Below are positions 31,584 through 39,876 of a DNA stretch of 54,784 nt, piece after piece. The notes beneath the pieces are model-generated. The model did no database searches and had not been told where the DNA came from. It saw only the letters and a program-made list of their open reading frames with translations. Source of the DNA: Pedobacter sp. ASV17 (lineage in GTDB: Bacteria > Bacteroidota > Bacteroidia > Sphingobacteriales > Sphingobacteriaceae). Position numbers and translations under genes: made by a program. Position 1 is the first letter of the stretch. Each line of letters starts with the position of its first letter. The stretch spans positions 1 through 54,784 of the forward strand of contig NZ_JAELTX010000017.1 in NCBI RefSeq assembly GCF_016429065.1, in the 5' to 3' direction.

Positions 31584-31637
31584 AGGTTGTTACACTTTTT
31601 TGACGGTTCTAACCTCGTTTTAATCTCCATTTTTGGA

Positions 31638-32177
31638 TTATTTCGCCTTAATTTCTTCGGCTACCCTTCCACATTCCATCATCTCATCTCCATAATATGG
31701 ATTACGGATGTTTTTTTCGCTAGCTAACCAATCGCCACCATCGCCGTTATTAGCCATTGGACAATGTTGTAAATAAATAATACCTGATGTTAAAGCAGCA
31801 TGTTTAAAAACTGGGATTACTTCTACATTCAAATCGTTAAAAGCCGCTCGTTGTACTTTAATATCTTTAGCTTCTGCAATTTTATGAGCTATTGTTGCCG
31901 CATTTTCGCAACCTTCAAAGCCTTTAAGGGCTATTGCTAATTCATTTGCTGCAGGTTTAGCATCATTGTAATTCGTAGCTACTAACTGGTCTTTTAATTT
32001 AATATAACTGGTGTAAATCGTTTGTAGCTTTTCATCGCTAAAACTTAATGTTGCGGTTTTTGTGGTATCGCTCTTAGCTGCTGCTGTACTATCCCTTAAT
32101 TCAACAGATTTGTTGGAACTATTACAAGCCATTAATATGGCAACCGCTACCAAACCCAAATATTTTTTCCCTTGCAT
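31638..32177 (-). CDS. DUF3347 lipoprotein, putative copper/heavy-metal binding
   Basis: From ATG 32177 the protein is 179 residues with a lipoprotein signal, YLGLVAVAILMACNSS, the Cys being the lipidated residue. The mature part ends in the DUF3347 signature: HCPMANNGDGGDWLASEKNI then NPYYGDEMMECG, with a His-Cys-Pro-Met and a Met-Met-x-Cys-Gly that suit soft metals such as Cu(I). DUF3347 is found at the C-terminus of CusB-type efflux adaptors and as separate lipoproteins. The frame is open to 32216, but those 13 codons would spoil the signal peptide. No efflux pump is near it. Confidence 0.78.
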   Translation of the reverse strand: MQGKKYLGLVAVAILMACNSSNKSVELRDSTAAAKSDTTKTATLSFSDEKLQTIYTSYIKLKDQLVATNYNDAKPAANELAIALKGFEGCENAATIAHKIAEAKDIKVQRAAFNDLNVEVIPVFKHAALTSGIIYLQHCPMANNGDGGDWLASEKNIRNPYYGDEMMECGRVAEEIKAK

Positions 32178-32274
32178 ACTTGTTATGTTTTTACAGATTG
32201 CTATCTGGTGAAACAATCCTTTAAGAGCTTATTTTGTTTTGTGCTCAAAATAGCATTTATAATTCTAAAAACAC

Positions 32275-32304
32275 AAAAAAAGCCCCGATAAAATTACCGG
32301 AGCT
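32275..32304 (-). terminator. Terminator of the beta-barrel gene
   Basis: On the minus strand AGCTCCGG, an 8-9 base loop and CGGGGCT (with one G-T pair) run into TTTTTTT. It is 42 bases after the stop codon of the gene at 32346. Confidence 0.7.
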
Positions 32305-32345
32305 CAATAATATTATATTGTAATTATAATTTGTTAACGTAGGTA

Positions 32346-32888
32346 TTATAGTTTAAAACCATAAGCCAAACGCAAACCTACATAACCGTTGTTAGTGCCG
32401 CTTTTTGAAAGGCCTTCGTACTTAACACCTAGGTCTAATCCATTGCTCCAAGCATAACCAATTGCAGGTGAATAAGTAAACCAAGTACCGCCACCAGTAT
32501 TGGTACTAAACGCCGCACCAGCTTCGGCCAAGCCATAAGCTCCAGAACCACTATCACTAAAGAAGAATTTTAAACCCGCTTTGGCAGGAATGTAGTTAAA
32601 GTTGCTCACATCTATAGTAGTGTTACCAACCGTAATGTCTTTATTGAAAATTGAGGTAAAACCTGTAGTAATTGGAATAGATAATTGTCTGTCGATATCT
32701 ATTTGGTAACGAAGATCAGCTCCAAGCGCAAAGCTAGAACCAGAATTAGTTGGAATACCAGCGTTGATACCAACCCCTAATTTTTGTCTAGAAGGATTAG
32801 TAGGTTCTGATTGTGCTTTAACATTTGTGGTTGCAAAGATAGCTAATGCAGCTACTGCAACAGCTATTGATTTTGTATACTTTTTCAT
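32346..32888 (-). CDS. Small outer-membrane beta-barrel protein
   Basis: This 180-residue protein has a signal peptide (residues 1-25, ending NVKAQS). Alternating strands follow: KLGVGINAGIPTNSGSSFAL, GADLRYQIDIDRQLSIPIT, AGLKFFFSDSGSGAYGLAEA and a last strand YVGLRLAYGFKL ending in an aromatic-rich closing. This is the pattern of OmpW/PorT-like eight-stranded outer-membrane barrels. No ligand or partner can be named. It has its own terminator and a long hairpin upstream of its start codon (32963-33019). Confidence 0.75.
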   Translation of the reverse strand: MKKYTKSIAVAVAALAIFATTNVKAQSEPTNPSRQKLGVGINAGIPTNSGSSFALGADLRYQIDIDRQLSIPITTGFTSIFNKDITVGNTTIDVSNFNYIPAKAGLKFFFSDSGSGAYGLAEAGAAFSTNTGGGTWFTYSPAIGYAWSNGLDLGVKYEGLSKSGTNNGYVGLRLAYGFKL

Positions 32889-32962
32889 CTGTTTTTAATT
32901 TAATTGATGACGTTCCATTCCTCATTCGATTATAATTTTAAGGAAAGGTCTTTCATCTTTTT

Positions 32963-33019
32963 GTTTAACATTTGTGATTGCTTTTGTTACAACACGCAAT
33001 CGCAGCAAAATGTTCAAAC
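32963..33019. promoter_or_regulatory. Long hairpin upstream of the beta-barrel gene
   Basis: GTTTAACATTTGTGATTGC (32963-32981) pairs with GCAATC then AAAATGTTCAAAC (32996-33019), with a bulge of about five bases and a loop of 14. It lies 75-130 bases before the start codon in the 298-base gap. It could be a 5' leader structure, an sRNA or a repeat remnant. The rest of the gap is plain AT-rich sequence. Confidence 0.4.
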
Positions 33020-33186
33020 AATATGCCATTATACATTTAAAAACCTTATAAACCCATATATAATCAAATGATTAACAGATTATTAAAACGGCCACAATAA
33101 ATTAAATTATTAGATCAATAGAAGAGCGTTCATCCCCAAATAATGTACTAAATACTGAACAAAATTGTTAGATTAAAAAAGTATCA

Positions 33187-34311
33187 CTAATAATTGGTAA
33201 TGATTAAGTGAGTGGCTTTTCTGTTATTTCGGCCTCTTACATTATAGACATATTTCTTATCAAAAGTGGTAATTTTAACAGCGGGATGGTTATATAACTC
33301 AAGGATAAATGGAGTTTCTTTAATGACTACCATCCATTGGGCAACGCAGTTGATTAAGAAATCTGCCAGTCTTTTTTGATCAGTTAGCGTAAAACTATTC
33401 TGGTCATATTCAGAAAACTCACTGTCATAAGGTGGATCCAAAAAGATGAAATCTGAAGGGGTTAAGCTGATACTAGCAAGTAGGGTTTCAAAATCTTGAT
33501 TATAAATTTCAGCATCTTGAAACAGGTTTTGAAGAGGTTTGGTAAATATTGTATTGGCTTTTTTTCTGAATTTCTTTCTGTTGTATAAAATACCGCCGTA
33601 CGGAATATTGAATACGCCCTTTTTATTGTACCTAAACATGGAAGCATAACAAAACTCCCTTACAAAATACCAATTTGCGGCAGCATCGGCCTCACTTAAG
33701 AGGTTCTTCTTGGTATTTTTGTTCAATAAACTCCTAAAAAAAAGGTAGGTACCGCTTTTAAGTGCGGTTTCAAAATGTTTCTTCAGTTCTTTGAGATCGA
33801 AAACATTTCCTGCTTTTACACTGATGCGCTGCAAACGAGAGGCTTTGCTCTCCATTCCCTTTTTGAGATGCTGGTAAAATTCTGTCGGATTTTTTAAAAA
33901 GTCTGTATTGTTTAAAGTGGGTAGCGTTGTTAATGTTGCTTTAAGTTCTGATTCAATGGAGCTGGTTAATGTCGAAATCTCAGCCTCATTGAGTATAAAT
34001 TCGCAAAATTTTTGGCCTGTACTTTCCCAAAGCAGTTCTGATAAAGTGGTTACTTCATCCCAAGCATCAGCATATTGACCAAGTCTGGTTTTAAACGCTC
34101 TGCTTTTAATTTGCTGATAAAACCGAATAAGGTCCTGGCTTTTATCATTAATGATTACTGGGGTTTGAGGTTGCAAGGCAAAGAATACGCCACCACCACC
34201 AAAAAAGGGTTCTATATAACGCTTAAATTCGGGGATATGATCTTGAAATAAGGCAAACTCCCTATACTTCCCTCCTGTCCATTTAATGATTGGCCTTATG
34301 ATCCGTTTCAT
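33187..34311 (-). CDS. dam: DNA adenine methyltransferase, Dam/D12 class
   Basis: This 374-residue alpha-class adenine-N6 methyltransferase has KWTGGKYREFALFQDHIPEF then EPFFGGGGVFFAL (residues 34-46) as the SAM-binding region and DPPY at 292-295 as the catalytic motif. The stretch SMFRYNKKGVFNIPYG is also typical of Dam-type enzymes. It is about 100 residues longer than E. coli Dam; an inserted Ser- and Leu-rich helical region (about 85-200) separates the motifs and should hold the target recognition part. No restriction endonuclease is adjacent, so it is an orphan or works with the gene at 35255. It follows miaA after 15 bases. Confidence 0.88.
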   Translation of the reverse strand: MKRIIRPIIKWTGGKYREFALFQDHIPEFKRYIEPFFGGGGVFFALQPQTPVIINDKSQDLIRFYQQIKSRAFKTRLGQYADAWDEVTTLSELLWESTGQKFCEFILNEAEISTLTSSIESELKATLTTLPTLNNTDFLKNPTEFYQHLKKGMESKASRLQRISVKAGNVFDLKELKKHFETALKSGTYLFFRSLLNKNTKKNLLSEADAAANWYFVREFCYASMFRYNKKGVFNIPYGGILYNRKKFRKKANTIFTKPLQNLFQDAEIYNQDFETLLASISLTPSDFIFLDPPYDSEFSEYDQNSFTLTDQKRLADFLINCVAQWMVVIKETPFILELYNHPAVKITTFDKKYVYNVRGRNNRKATHLIITNY

Positions 34312-34326
34312 AGGACGAAGATGCGA

Positions 34327-35262
34327 TTAATTTAGCTTAAAATACGGTGTTGCTAAATCAAAAGCATGTTTTTGAACCAATGCTCGGTCGGCAACCGCTT
34401 CAATCCAATTAATTTGAACCCCGTCTTTTTCCATTTTTCGGAAAAAAGTCATTTGTCTTTTAGCAAACTGACAGATAGCAATGCCTAGCCGTTCTTTTAA
34501 GGTGTCCAAATTGATTTCATTCTTCAGAAAAGCAATTACGAACTTGTATTCCAGTCCATAGAAAACTAACATTTCTTCGCTTACCCCTTGTTTAAGTAAA
34601 TCTTGTACTTCTTCAATAAGTCCGTGAGAAAGACGTTCATCTAATCTTGACAAGATTTTATTTCTACGGGTATCCACCTCATTGTATAAGCCAATGATTA
34701 ATGGTTTTAGTTCAGTTCTTTTTTTGGTGTGGAGATTGTGATGGCTTAAATATTCCGCTATTTCAATAGCCCTGATCAATCGTTTATGAGAACTAACATC
34801 TGCCTGTTGCCTCAATTGAAATGGATATTTATTCAGCTCGGTTTGCAGTTCTTCTTTATTTAGCAAAAGCAACTGTTTTCTTAATTGCTCATCTACTGGA
34901 ATTGCGGTCAGCTCATGATTTTGTAATAAGCTATGAATGTACATTCCAGTGCCACCACATAAAATTGGCAATTTTCCTAGGTTTTGTAGTTGATCAAAAG
35001 TCTTATAAAAATCATCCTTAAAGGCATTTACCTGATAACGTTGACCAGCAGGTTTGATATCGATTAAGTGGTATGGGATTTTTTGGTCGTTTACTTCGTA
35101 TTCGGAAAGGTCTTTCCCTGTTCCAATGTCCATCCCTTTAAAAACTTGACGGCTATCTGCACTAATGACCTCGCCATTAAAAGCATGAGCCAATTGTACC
35201 GCCAACTTGGTTTTTCCAACCGCTGTAGCTCCAAGTACAATTAACAAATTTTTATCAGACAT
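34327..35262 (-). CDS. miaA: tRNA dimethylallyltransferase (MiaA)
   Basis: This 311-residue enzyme has Walker A LGATAVGKTKLA (residues 10-21), then ISADSRQVFKGMDIGTGK, HLIDIKPAGQRYQVNAF, LCGGTGMYIHSLL and FAKRQMTFFRK near the end, which are the MiaA motifs. It prenylates A37 of tRNAs that read UNN codons, helping reading-frame accuracy. Its ATG overlaps the stop codon of the upstream gene by 8 bases, so translation is probably coupled. A Dam-type methylase follows. The mix of tRNA and DNA modification genes in one transcript is odd. Confidence 0.95.
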   Translation of the reverse strand: MSDKNLLIVLGATAVGKTKLAVQLAHAFNGEVISADSRQVFKGMDIGTGKDLSEYEVNDQKIPYHLIDIKPAGQRYQVNAFKDDFYKTFDQLQNLGKLPILCGGTGMYIHSLLQNHELTAIPVDEQLRKQLLLLNKEELQTELNKYPFQLRQQADVSSHKRLIRAIEIAEYLSHHNLHTKKRTELKPLIIGLYNEVDTRRNKILSRLDERLSHGLIEEVQDLLKQGVSEEMLVFYGLEYKFVIAFLKNEINLDTLKERLGIAICQFAKRQMTFFRKMEKDGVQINWIEAVADRALVQKHAFDLATPYFKLN

Positions 35263-36103
35263 TCGTATAGAAATGATATTTGAGATTTCCTGTATTAAAA
35301 ACTTTGATCCAGTCGATACTGGTCAAAAAACTATCCAAATTTAATACATTTTGTGCTTCAAAGGCGGTCATTATTTTTTTTGGCAAACGATGCGCATAGT
35401 GCCTTGTCATGGTGTTGGTATCTACATAAAAAAATACCGACTCCGTGTTTCCTGATAATTGAAAACCTAATTTATCATAGCCTTTGCCCAGTGACCAATC
35501 TCGATCGGCATAGGTCATTAAATCGTTTACCCGTACTTTTTCTAGAAAAGAGGCGATGAGCTTGCCTAAGCCTCCAGCGATGGTTACTCCCGTTTGAGTG
35601 GCAAAACGCACCAATTCTGCAGAGTTATAATGTGCTCCTTTGCTTTTCATTGGTCTTGATGCCGCAAAACAGGCTACTGCTTTAAGTTCGCCGTTAAACT
35701 TCAGCCCTAAGTTGTACTTTGTTTTGATATAACCTTGTAGATGATGCTGCTCTAAAAAAGTCTTGGCAGTTTCCGAATCGACTTCTTCTACCTTTCCTTT
35801 TCTACCATGCAAACTTTGGTTAAGTCCACAGAAAGAATGTATCCTGCATAATACCTGCTCTCTTTTGTTTGCCCATACATCTTCCCAAAGATGCACTAAA
35901 AAGATACCCTGCTGTGCATAAATAGCTTGTAACGAGAGCAATTGTTGAGGTAAGAAATTTGCATTCAACGGTAAAAGATTAACATACACTCTTCCCTTGA
36001 TCCCTACCACATAAAATGGATGTGTTTGGATTTCTTCTACGGCATGATATTGATTTTGTACCGTTAAAAAGAAATCTTCCTGAAATAACGGATTTAAACC
36101 CAC
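35255..36103 (-). CDS. Protein with domain shared with phage homing-type nucleases
   Basis: This 282-residue protein is cytosolic. Residues 69-100 (LVHLWEDVWANKREQVLCRI then a Gly-Leu-Asn) and 105-215 resemble a region in phage proteins next to homing or restriction-like nucleases: ETAKTFLEQHHLQGYIKTKY, ELVRFATQTGVTIAGGLGKL and MTYADRDWSLGKGYDKLGF. The second part looks like a GNAT-type acyltransferase fold (Gly-Gly-x-Gly-Lys then a Tyr-x-Lys-x-Gly-Phe end). The N-terminal 60 residues have no known family, and no metal-dependent nuclease motif is certain. It overlaps the gene before it by 10 bases and miaA by 8. A role in nucleic-acid modification or defence is inferred only. Confidence 0.6.
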   Translation of the reverse strand: MGLNPLFQEDFFLTVQNQYHAVEEIQTHPFYVVGIKGRVYVNLLPLNANFLPQQLLSLQAIYAQQGIFLVHLWEDVWANKREQVLCRIHSFCGLNQSLHGRKGKVEEVDSETAKTFLEQHHLQGYIKTKYNLGLKFNGELKAVACFAASRPMKSKGAHYNSAELVRFATQTGVTIAGGLGKLIASFLEKVRVNDLMTYADRDWSLGKGYDKLGFQLSGNTESVFFYVDTNTMTRHYAHRLPKKIMTAFEAQNVLNLDSFLTSIDWIKVFNTGNLKYHFYTNV

Positions 36104-36480
36104 TCGTTCTGTCTATAAATTTTATAACCTTTATCCAAGGCGTCGGTAATATGTGCCATTAATACGTCATCAATTTTCTTGATGTGAAAACATGATTTTC
36201 CCTTGAGCAATTTCAGCAAGTCGGGATGCACAAGCTCTCTAACTTCGGGATTGGTATAAAGCAGCATAAAATGAAGTGTAACATCACTCTTTAGCATTTT
36301 TAAACCAGCAAAATAGATTTCTTTTCTTTCACGGCCTAGCAAGGTTACATTTTTCTCGCTCCAAAGGTCATATTCAGTTTCTGAATTGATTCTAGCAGTG
36401 AAACCCAATGTTTCGTAGGGTTGCATGCCCGCTCTAATGGTTTGAAAGATTTCAATCAAATCTGTTTTCATATGCATCAA
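36094..36480 (-). CDS. DUF1801/YdhG-like small protein
   Basis: This 128-residue cytosolic protein ends its domain with HPDLLKLLKGKSCFHIKKID then DVLMAHITDALDKGYKIY. The G-x-SCFHIKK phrase followed by a helix is typical of DUF1801 (YdhG-like) domains; the start is less typical. The role of the family is unknown, some members having an iron-chaperone-like frataxin relation. It opens a four-gene overlapping operon and has a -7 element 13 bases upstream. Starts at 36480, 36477 and 36471 are all possible. Confidence 0.5.
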   Translation of the reverse strand: MMHMKTDLIEIFQTIRAGMQPYETLGFTARINSETEYDLWSEKNVTLLGRERKEIYFAGLKMLKSDVTLHFMLLYTNPEVRELVHPDLLKLLKGKSCFHIKKIDDVLMAHITDALDKGYKIYRQNEWV

Positions 36481-36496
36481 TGTTAATAGACGACGG

Positions 36497-36504
36497 CAAA
36501 CTTA
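36497..36504 (-). promoter_or_regulatory. -7 promoter element of the DUF1801-nuclease-miaA-dam operon (TAAGTTTG)
   Basis: TAAGTTTG on the minus strand matches TAnnTTTG. The predicted start is about 13 bases before the first ATG of the four-gene unit. No -33 TTG was found. Confidence 0.5.
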
Positions 36505-36597
36505 ATAAGTTATTTTTTAATTATGATAACACTATTTGCATGGAAATGTTTCTGTAAATAAATAAGCAATTTTAATTTAATCCTCAAAATACGTTAC

Positions 36598-36632
36598 AAA
36601 AAAGCGCCCATGCTTTTTGAACATGGGCGCTT
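36598..36632 (-). terminator. Terminator of the glycine-zipper lipoprotein gene
   Basis: On the minus strand AAGCGCCCATG, a 9-base loop and CATGGGCGCTT pair over 11 bases and run into TTTT. It is 19 bases after the stop codon at 36651 and is the strongest hairpin near the operon start. Confidence 0.85.
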
Positions 36633-36650
36633 GTATATATGGTATAACGT

Positions 36651-37124
36651 TTATTGTTTTTTCTGTACTCTACCGCTTTTTCTATCCTCGGCCCTACCAA
36701 TGGCATAACCAGCTCCCGCACCAGCTAAACCTCCAATAATGGCACCACGGGCGTTGTTTTTATCAATTAGAACCCCACCAAGCGCACCAACACCAGCACC
36801 AATGGCGGTACCTTTAGCGGCATCACTCCAACCTTTTTTCTTAGCTGGCGTAGAGGTTACCCCCGCTGAAGAAGTAGTGACTGTACCACCAGAACTATAC
36901 GTTGAAGATGCACTACGTCTGGCTGCAGCCAATTCCGCCTGATGTCTTTCTTCTACCCTACGTTTTTCAGCTTCTACTTCTGAACGTTTAAAGCTGTCCA
37001 ACTTAATACTGTCCCTGTATTTAACAATCGCTTGCTGTTTTTCTAACTCAACCTGTTTATCACTTTTACCGCAAGAGACCAAAACTGTTGCCCCAATTGC
37101 GATTACTGCTAATATATTTTTCAT
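36651..37124 (-). CDS. Glycine-zipper (YMGG-like) lipoprotein
   Basis: This 157-residue protein has a lipoprotein signal, AVIAIGATVLVSCGKSD, with Cys19. A charged coiled-coil-like stretch follows (residues 25-68, rich in Lys, Glu and Arg), then a Ser/Thr-rich linker and a glycine zipper: AAKGTAIGAGVGALGGVLID and GAIIGGLAGAGAGYAIGRA. Glycine-zipper helices insert in or lie on membranes. Such proteins are common and mostly uncharacterised in Bacteroidota, sometimes acting in envelope stability. It stands alone with a strong terminator. Confidence 0.8.
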   Translation of the reverse strand: MKNILAVIAIGATVLVSCGKSDKQVELEKQQAIVKYRDSIKLDSFKRSEVEAEKRRVEERHQAELAAARRSASSTYSSGGTVTTSSAGVTSTPAKKKGWSDAAKGTAIGAGVGALGGVLIDKNNARGAIIGGLAGAGAGYAIGRAEDRKSGRVQKKQ

Positions 37125-37506
37125 CGTTCCTTTTGTTTTAGTTGATGAAACTTTACGCTTTCATCTTTTAGTTTTAATTAAGTGAGGTAACAAAATGCTT
37201 TGAAAATAGTTTGCCGCTATTTCTATAGCCTTGTACCCAACAATAATGACTTTCGAAAAAACTATGCCAAAGTATCATTCATTAAATAAAACGGATTGCT
37301 TTAACAAATAGGAAAAATGAATTTAATACACTGAAAATCATTAAATTAATTTAAGTTAAGGCTGATTATAGTCTTTTGATAATGTGGATAAGTATTAATC
37401 AAAATGAGGCTATGAGCTGCCGATGAACAATCTAAAAATGTTTAACGATTGTCGGCTATTCCATACAAAAAACATATCTTGTACGATTATTTTTTGATTG
37501 CGACGA
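37125..37506. other. AT-rich intergenic region with an inverted repeat and a DnaA-box match
   Basis: This 380-base gap holds no open frame worth calling. TGTGGATAA at 37383-37391 is the exact reverse complement of the DnaA-box TTATCCACA. Near 37418-37455 GCCGA and CAATC on the left, split by a bulge, pair with GATTGTCGGC on the right. Both lie within 125 bases of the MBL-nuclease start and may be regulatory. Confidence 0.35.
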
Positions 37507-38895
37507 ATGAGGTTAACGATATGGGGTGCTGCGCAACAGGTTACGGGAAGCATGCACCTTTTACAACTAAACAACTATAATATTTTAATTGACTGTGGAC
37601 TTGATTATGAAAAAGGCTCCTACCAGGAACAAAATTTATTCTTCCCTTTCAATCCTACAGAGATTGATTTAGTTATTTTAACCCATGCGCACATTGACCA
37701 CTCCGGAAACTTACCTACTTTAATTAGGATGGGCTACGATGGTCAGATTTTATGTACTGGCCCTACGGCAGACTTAACCGAAATTCTACTGTTTGATTCA
37801 GTAAACATCTTTTTAGGCAAGCAAAATAAAAAGCACAGGGGTAGAAAAAGAGGCCATAGTGGACCTCAGCCTTTGTACCTCCAAAAGCATGTAATGGAAA
37901 CCATGGATAGGTTTGTCACTATTGGCTTTCATAAACCTTTTAAAATTAATGGCAATATAGAATTGACGTTTGTGCCTGCTGGACATTTGCTTGGGGCTGC
38001 TTCGGTCATATTAAGCATTAACGAAGACGGTGTTACTAAAAAAATTGCTTTTACAGGTGATATTGGCCGAAAGAACTATCCTGTACTGGTAGATCCAGAG
38101 CCTTTACCTGCGGTAGATTATTTGGTTTGCGAGTCGACCTATGGCGGTCGTTTGCATAGCCATGATACTTCACTAGATGACAAATTGGTAGAGGTGATTA
38201 ACGAAACCTGCATTAAAAATCCAGGAAGGTTGATTATTCCTGCATTTAGTATTGGCAGAACGCAATCATTGATTTTTAAACTGAACCAAATTTTTACCAA
38301 GGGCTTGCTTCCGCCAGTAGAGATTTTTGTGGACAGTCCTTTGGCTAATTACGCAACTGACATCTATCGCAAGCACCATCAATATGTAAGTGAGGAGGCC
38401 AAGAGCTTTTATCTGGATAAGGGCGATGAGTTCGAATTTGAGCACCTCACCTATTTGCGCACACAGAAAGAAAGCTTGGCGGTAAGCAATTACTTAGATC
38501 CTTGTATCATTATTTCTTCGGCAGGAATGCTGGAAGGTGGTAGAATTCAAGATCATATTTACTATAATATTCAAAACTACTATTGCACTATTCTTTTTAT
38601 TGGATATTGTGCCAAGGGTACTTTGGGTGATCGTTTGTTACGTGGAGACCCAATTATCCGTTTGCGAAATAGGGATTTGATGGTTTACGCTAAAATAGCG
38701 AGGACTGATTTATTGAGCGGCCACGGCGACCATAACGACTTAATGAATACGGTTAGGCAATTAGATGCCACTAAACTTAAGAAAGTATTTTTGGTACATG
38801 GTGAAGCCAGTAGTTTAACTGCCTTTAAAACTGCCTTACAAGATGAAGGTTATGCCGTGGAAGTTCCCGAACGTGGAGTTAGTTATGAGCTTTAA
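37507..38895 (+). CDS. MBL-fold/beta-CASP RNA-processing exonuclease (CPSF73/YsH1-like)
   Basis: From ATG 37507 the protein has 462 residues (a TTG nine bases upstream is the other option). The metallo-beta-lactamase motif THAHIDHSGNLP holds His60, His62, Asp64 and His65. AFTGDIGRKNYPVL and ESTYGGR follow, then a beta-CASP cap (IPAFSIGRTQSLIFKLNQI, ISSAGMLEGGR) and a C-terminal RMMBL part with GHGDHNDLMN and LVHGEASS. This is the set seen in bacterial homologues of CPSF73, zinc-dependent RNA nucleases. It ends in a 4-base overlap with the T9SS operon on the other strand. Confidence 0.9.
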   Translation: MRLTIWGAAQQVTGSMHLLQLNNYNILIDCGLDYEKGSYQEQNLFFPFNPTEIDLVILTHAHIDHSGNLPTLIRMGYDGQILCTGPTADLTEILLFDSVNIFLGKQNKKHRGRKRGHSGPQPLYLQKHVMETMDRFVTIGFHKPFKINGNIELTFVPAGHLLGAASVILSINEDGVTKKIAFTGDIGRKNYPVLVDPEPLPAVDYLVCESTYGGRLHSHDTSLDDKLVEVINETCIKNPGRLIIPAFSIGRTQSLIFKLNQIFTKGLLPPVEIFVDSPLANYATDIYRKHHQYVSEEAKSFYLDKGDEFEFEHLTYLRTQKESLAVSNYLDPCIIISSAGMLEGGRIQDHIYYNIQNYYCTILFIGYCAKGTLGDRLLRGDPIIRLRNRDLMVYAKIARTDLLSGHGDHNDLMNTVRQLDATKLKKVFLVHGEASSLTAFKTALQDEGYAVEVPERGVSYEL

Positions 38896-39875
38896 AAATA
38901 GCAGAAATTGATGCGGCGTTCTCTCTCGTTCATAAAATTCCAACTTACAGAAATTTCGTGGGTAGAACCGCTGTAGCCCGCCAAGCTACCTACACTGTGA
39001 TCGTAGGAATAACCCAATCTGAGTTTATCGCTAATGAAAAATTCGGCCATGCCAATCAATGCATTGGTATTTCTGGTATTGCCCACTACGGCTGGTTTGT
39101 TATAGATTTTAACTCCAGTTCTGTAGCCAGCTCCTATCCATATCTTTTGTTTGAATAAGAAAAATGCATTTAAATCCAATACGGTTGGGCCAGCAATATC
39201 ATCCTTTATCAAGAAAAATGGCTTAAAATCGATTTCGTATTCCACCAATGGGATTAATGTGCCTGCTGTGAGGTAAAAATGTGGTTTAGGGGTAGGAAAA
39301 TTAAAGTCAAGCTTTTTCTTATCCATCAAAAATCTTCCGATGATATTATTTGCCGAAGCACCAATATACATTCGGGGGGTTGAAAAGAAAACACCGGCAC
39401 GTACATCGGGCACAATCTCTTTTACGGTACCTGTTGGAATAAAATTATCACCTAAGTCGCCTGGCTCCAACATATCACCATAAATACCGAACTGTTGAAA
39501 TCCAGCACCTAATCCAAAAGCTAGTTTATTTGTTTCGTCTTCGTTCACCGGAAAACGGTAAGCATAATTTGCAAAGGCAGAAAGATTTTTTTGAGCACCC
39601 AATTGATCAGCCGATAAAATTAGTGATAGGCCAACTCTTTCATTAGGCATTAGCATGTCGGCCGCCATGGTGAAACTCTTGGGCGCACCATTAATACCTG
39701 TCCACTGATTTCGGTAAGTGGCGTTGAGATTTAATCGCTCCCGGTAACCCGCATACGCAGGATTGATGTAAATCGCATTGAAAATGTATTGACTATACTG
39801 TGCGTCTTGCTGTGCAAAGCTTCCAAAGCTTAGCATTGTAAATAAAAAGATAATATACCAACTTCTTCTTCCCAT
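38892..39875 (-). CDS. PorP/SprF family type IX secretion outer-membrane protein
   Basis: This 327-residue protein has a signal peptide (MLSFGSFAQQ) and the family opening QDAQYSQYIFNAIYINPAYA, then LNLNATYRNQWTGINGAPKS. Outer-membrane strands make up the rest, ending in GYSYDHSVGSLAGYSGSTHE and ISVSWNF. PorP/SprF proteins anchor or help export T9SS cargo such as adhesins with type B (CHU_C) sorting ends. It begins 1 base after the CHU_C protein gene, a typical pairing. It overlaps the MBL nuclease gene by 4 bases at the 3' end. Confidence 0.93.
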   Translation of the reverse strand: MGRRSWYIIFLFTMLSFGSFAQQDAQYSQYIFNAIYINPAYAGYRERLNLNATYRNQWTGINGAPKSFTMAADMLMPNERVGLSLILSADQLGAQKNLSAFANYAYRFPVNEDETNKLAFGLGAGFQQFGIYGDMLEPGDLGDNFIPTGTVKEIVPDVRAGVFFSTPRMYIGASANNIIGRFLMDKKKLDFNFPTPKPHFYLTAGTLIPLVEYEIDFKPFFLIKDDIAGPTVLDLNAFFLFKQKIWIGAGYRTGVKIYNKPAVVGNTRNTNALIGMAEFFISDKLRLGYSYDHSVGSLAGYSGSTHEISVSWNFMNERERRINFCYF

Positions 39876-39876
39876 A

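Noticed and set aside
33187..36103. Classical restriction-modification system
   Set aside because: The methylase is clear, but no recognised restriction endonuclease motif could be confirmed in the neighbours, so only a tentative link is reported.
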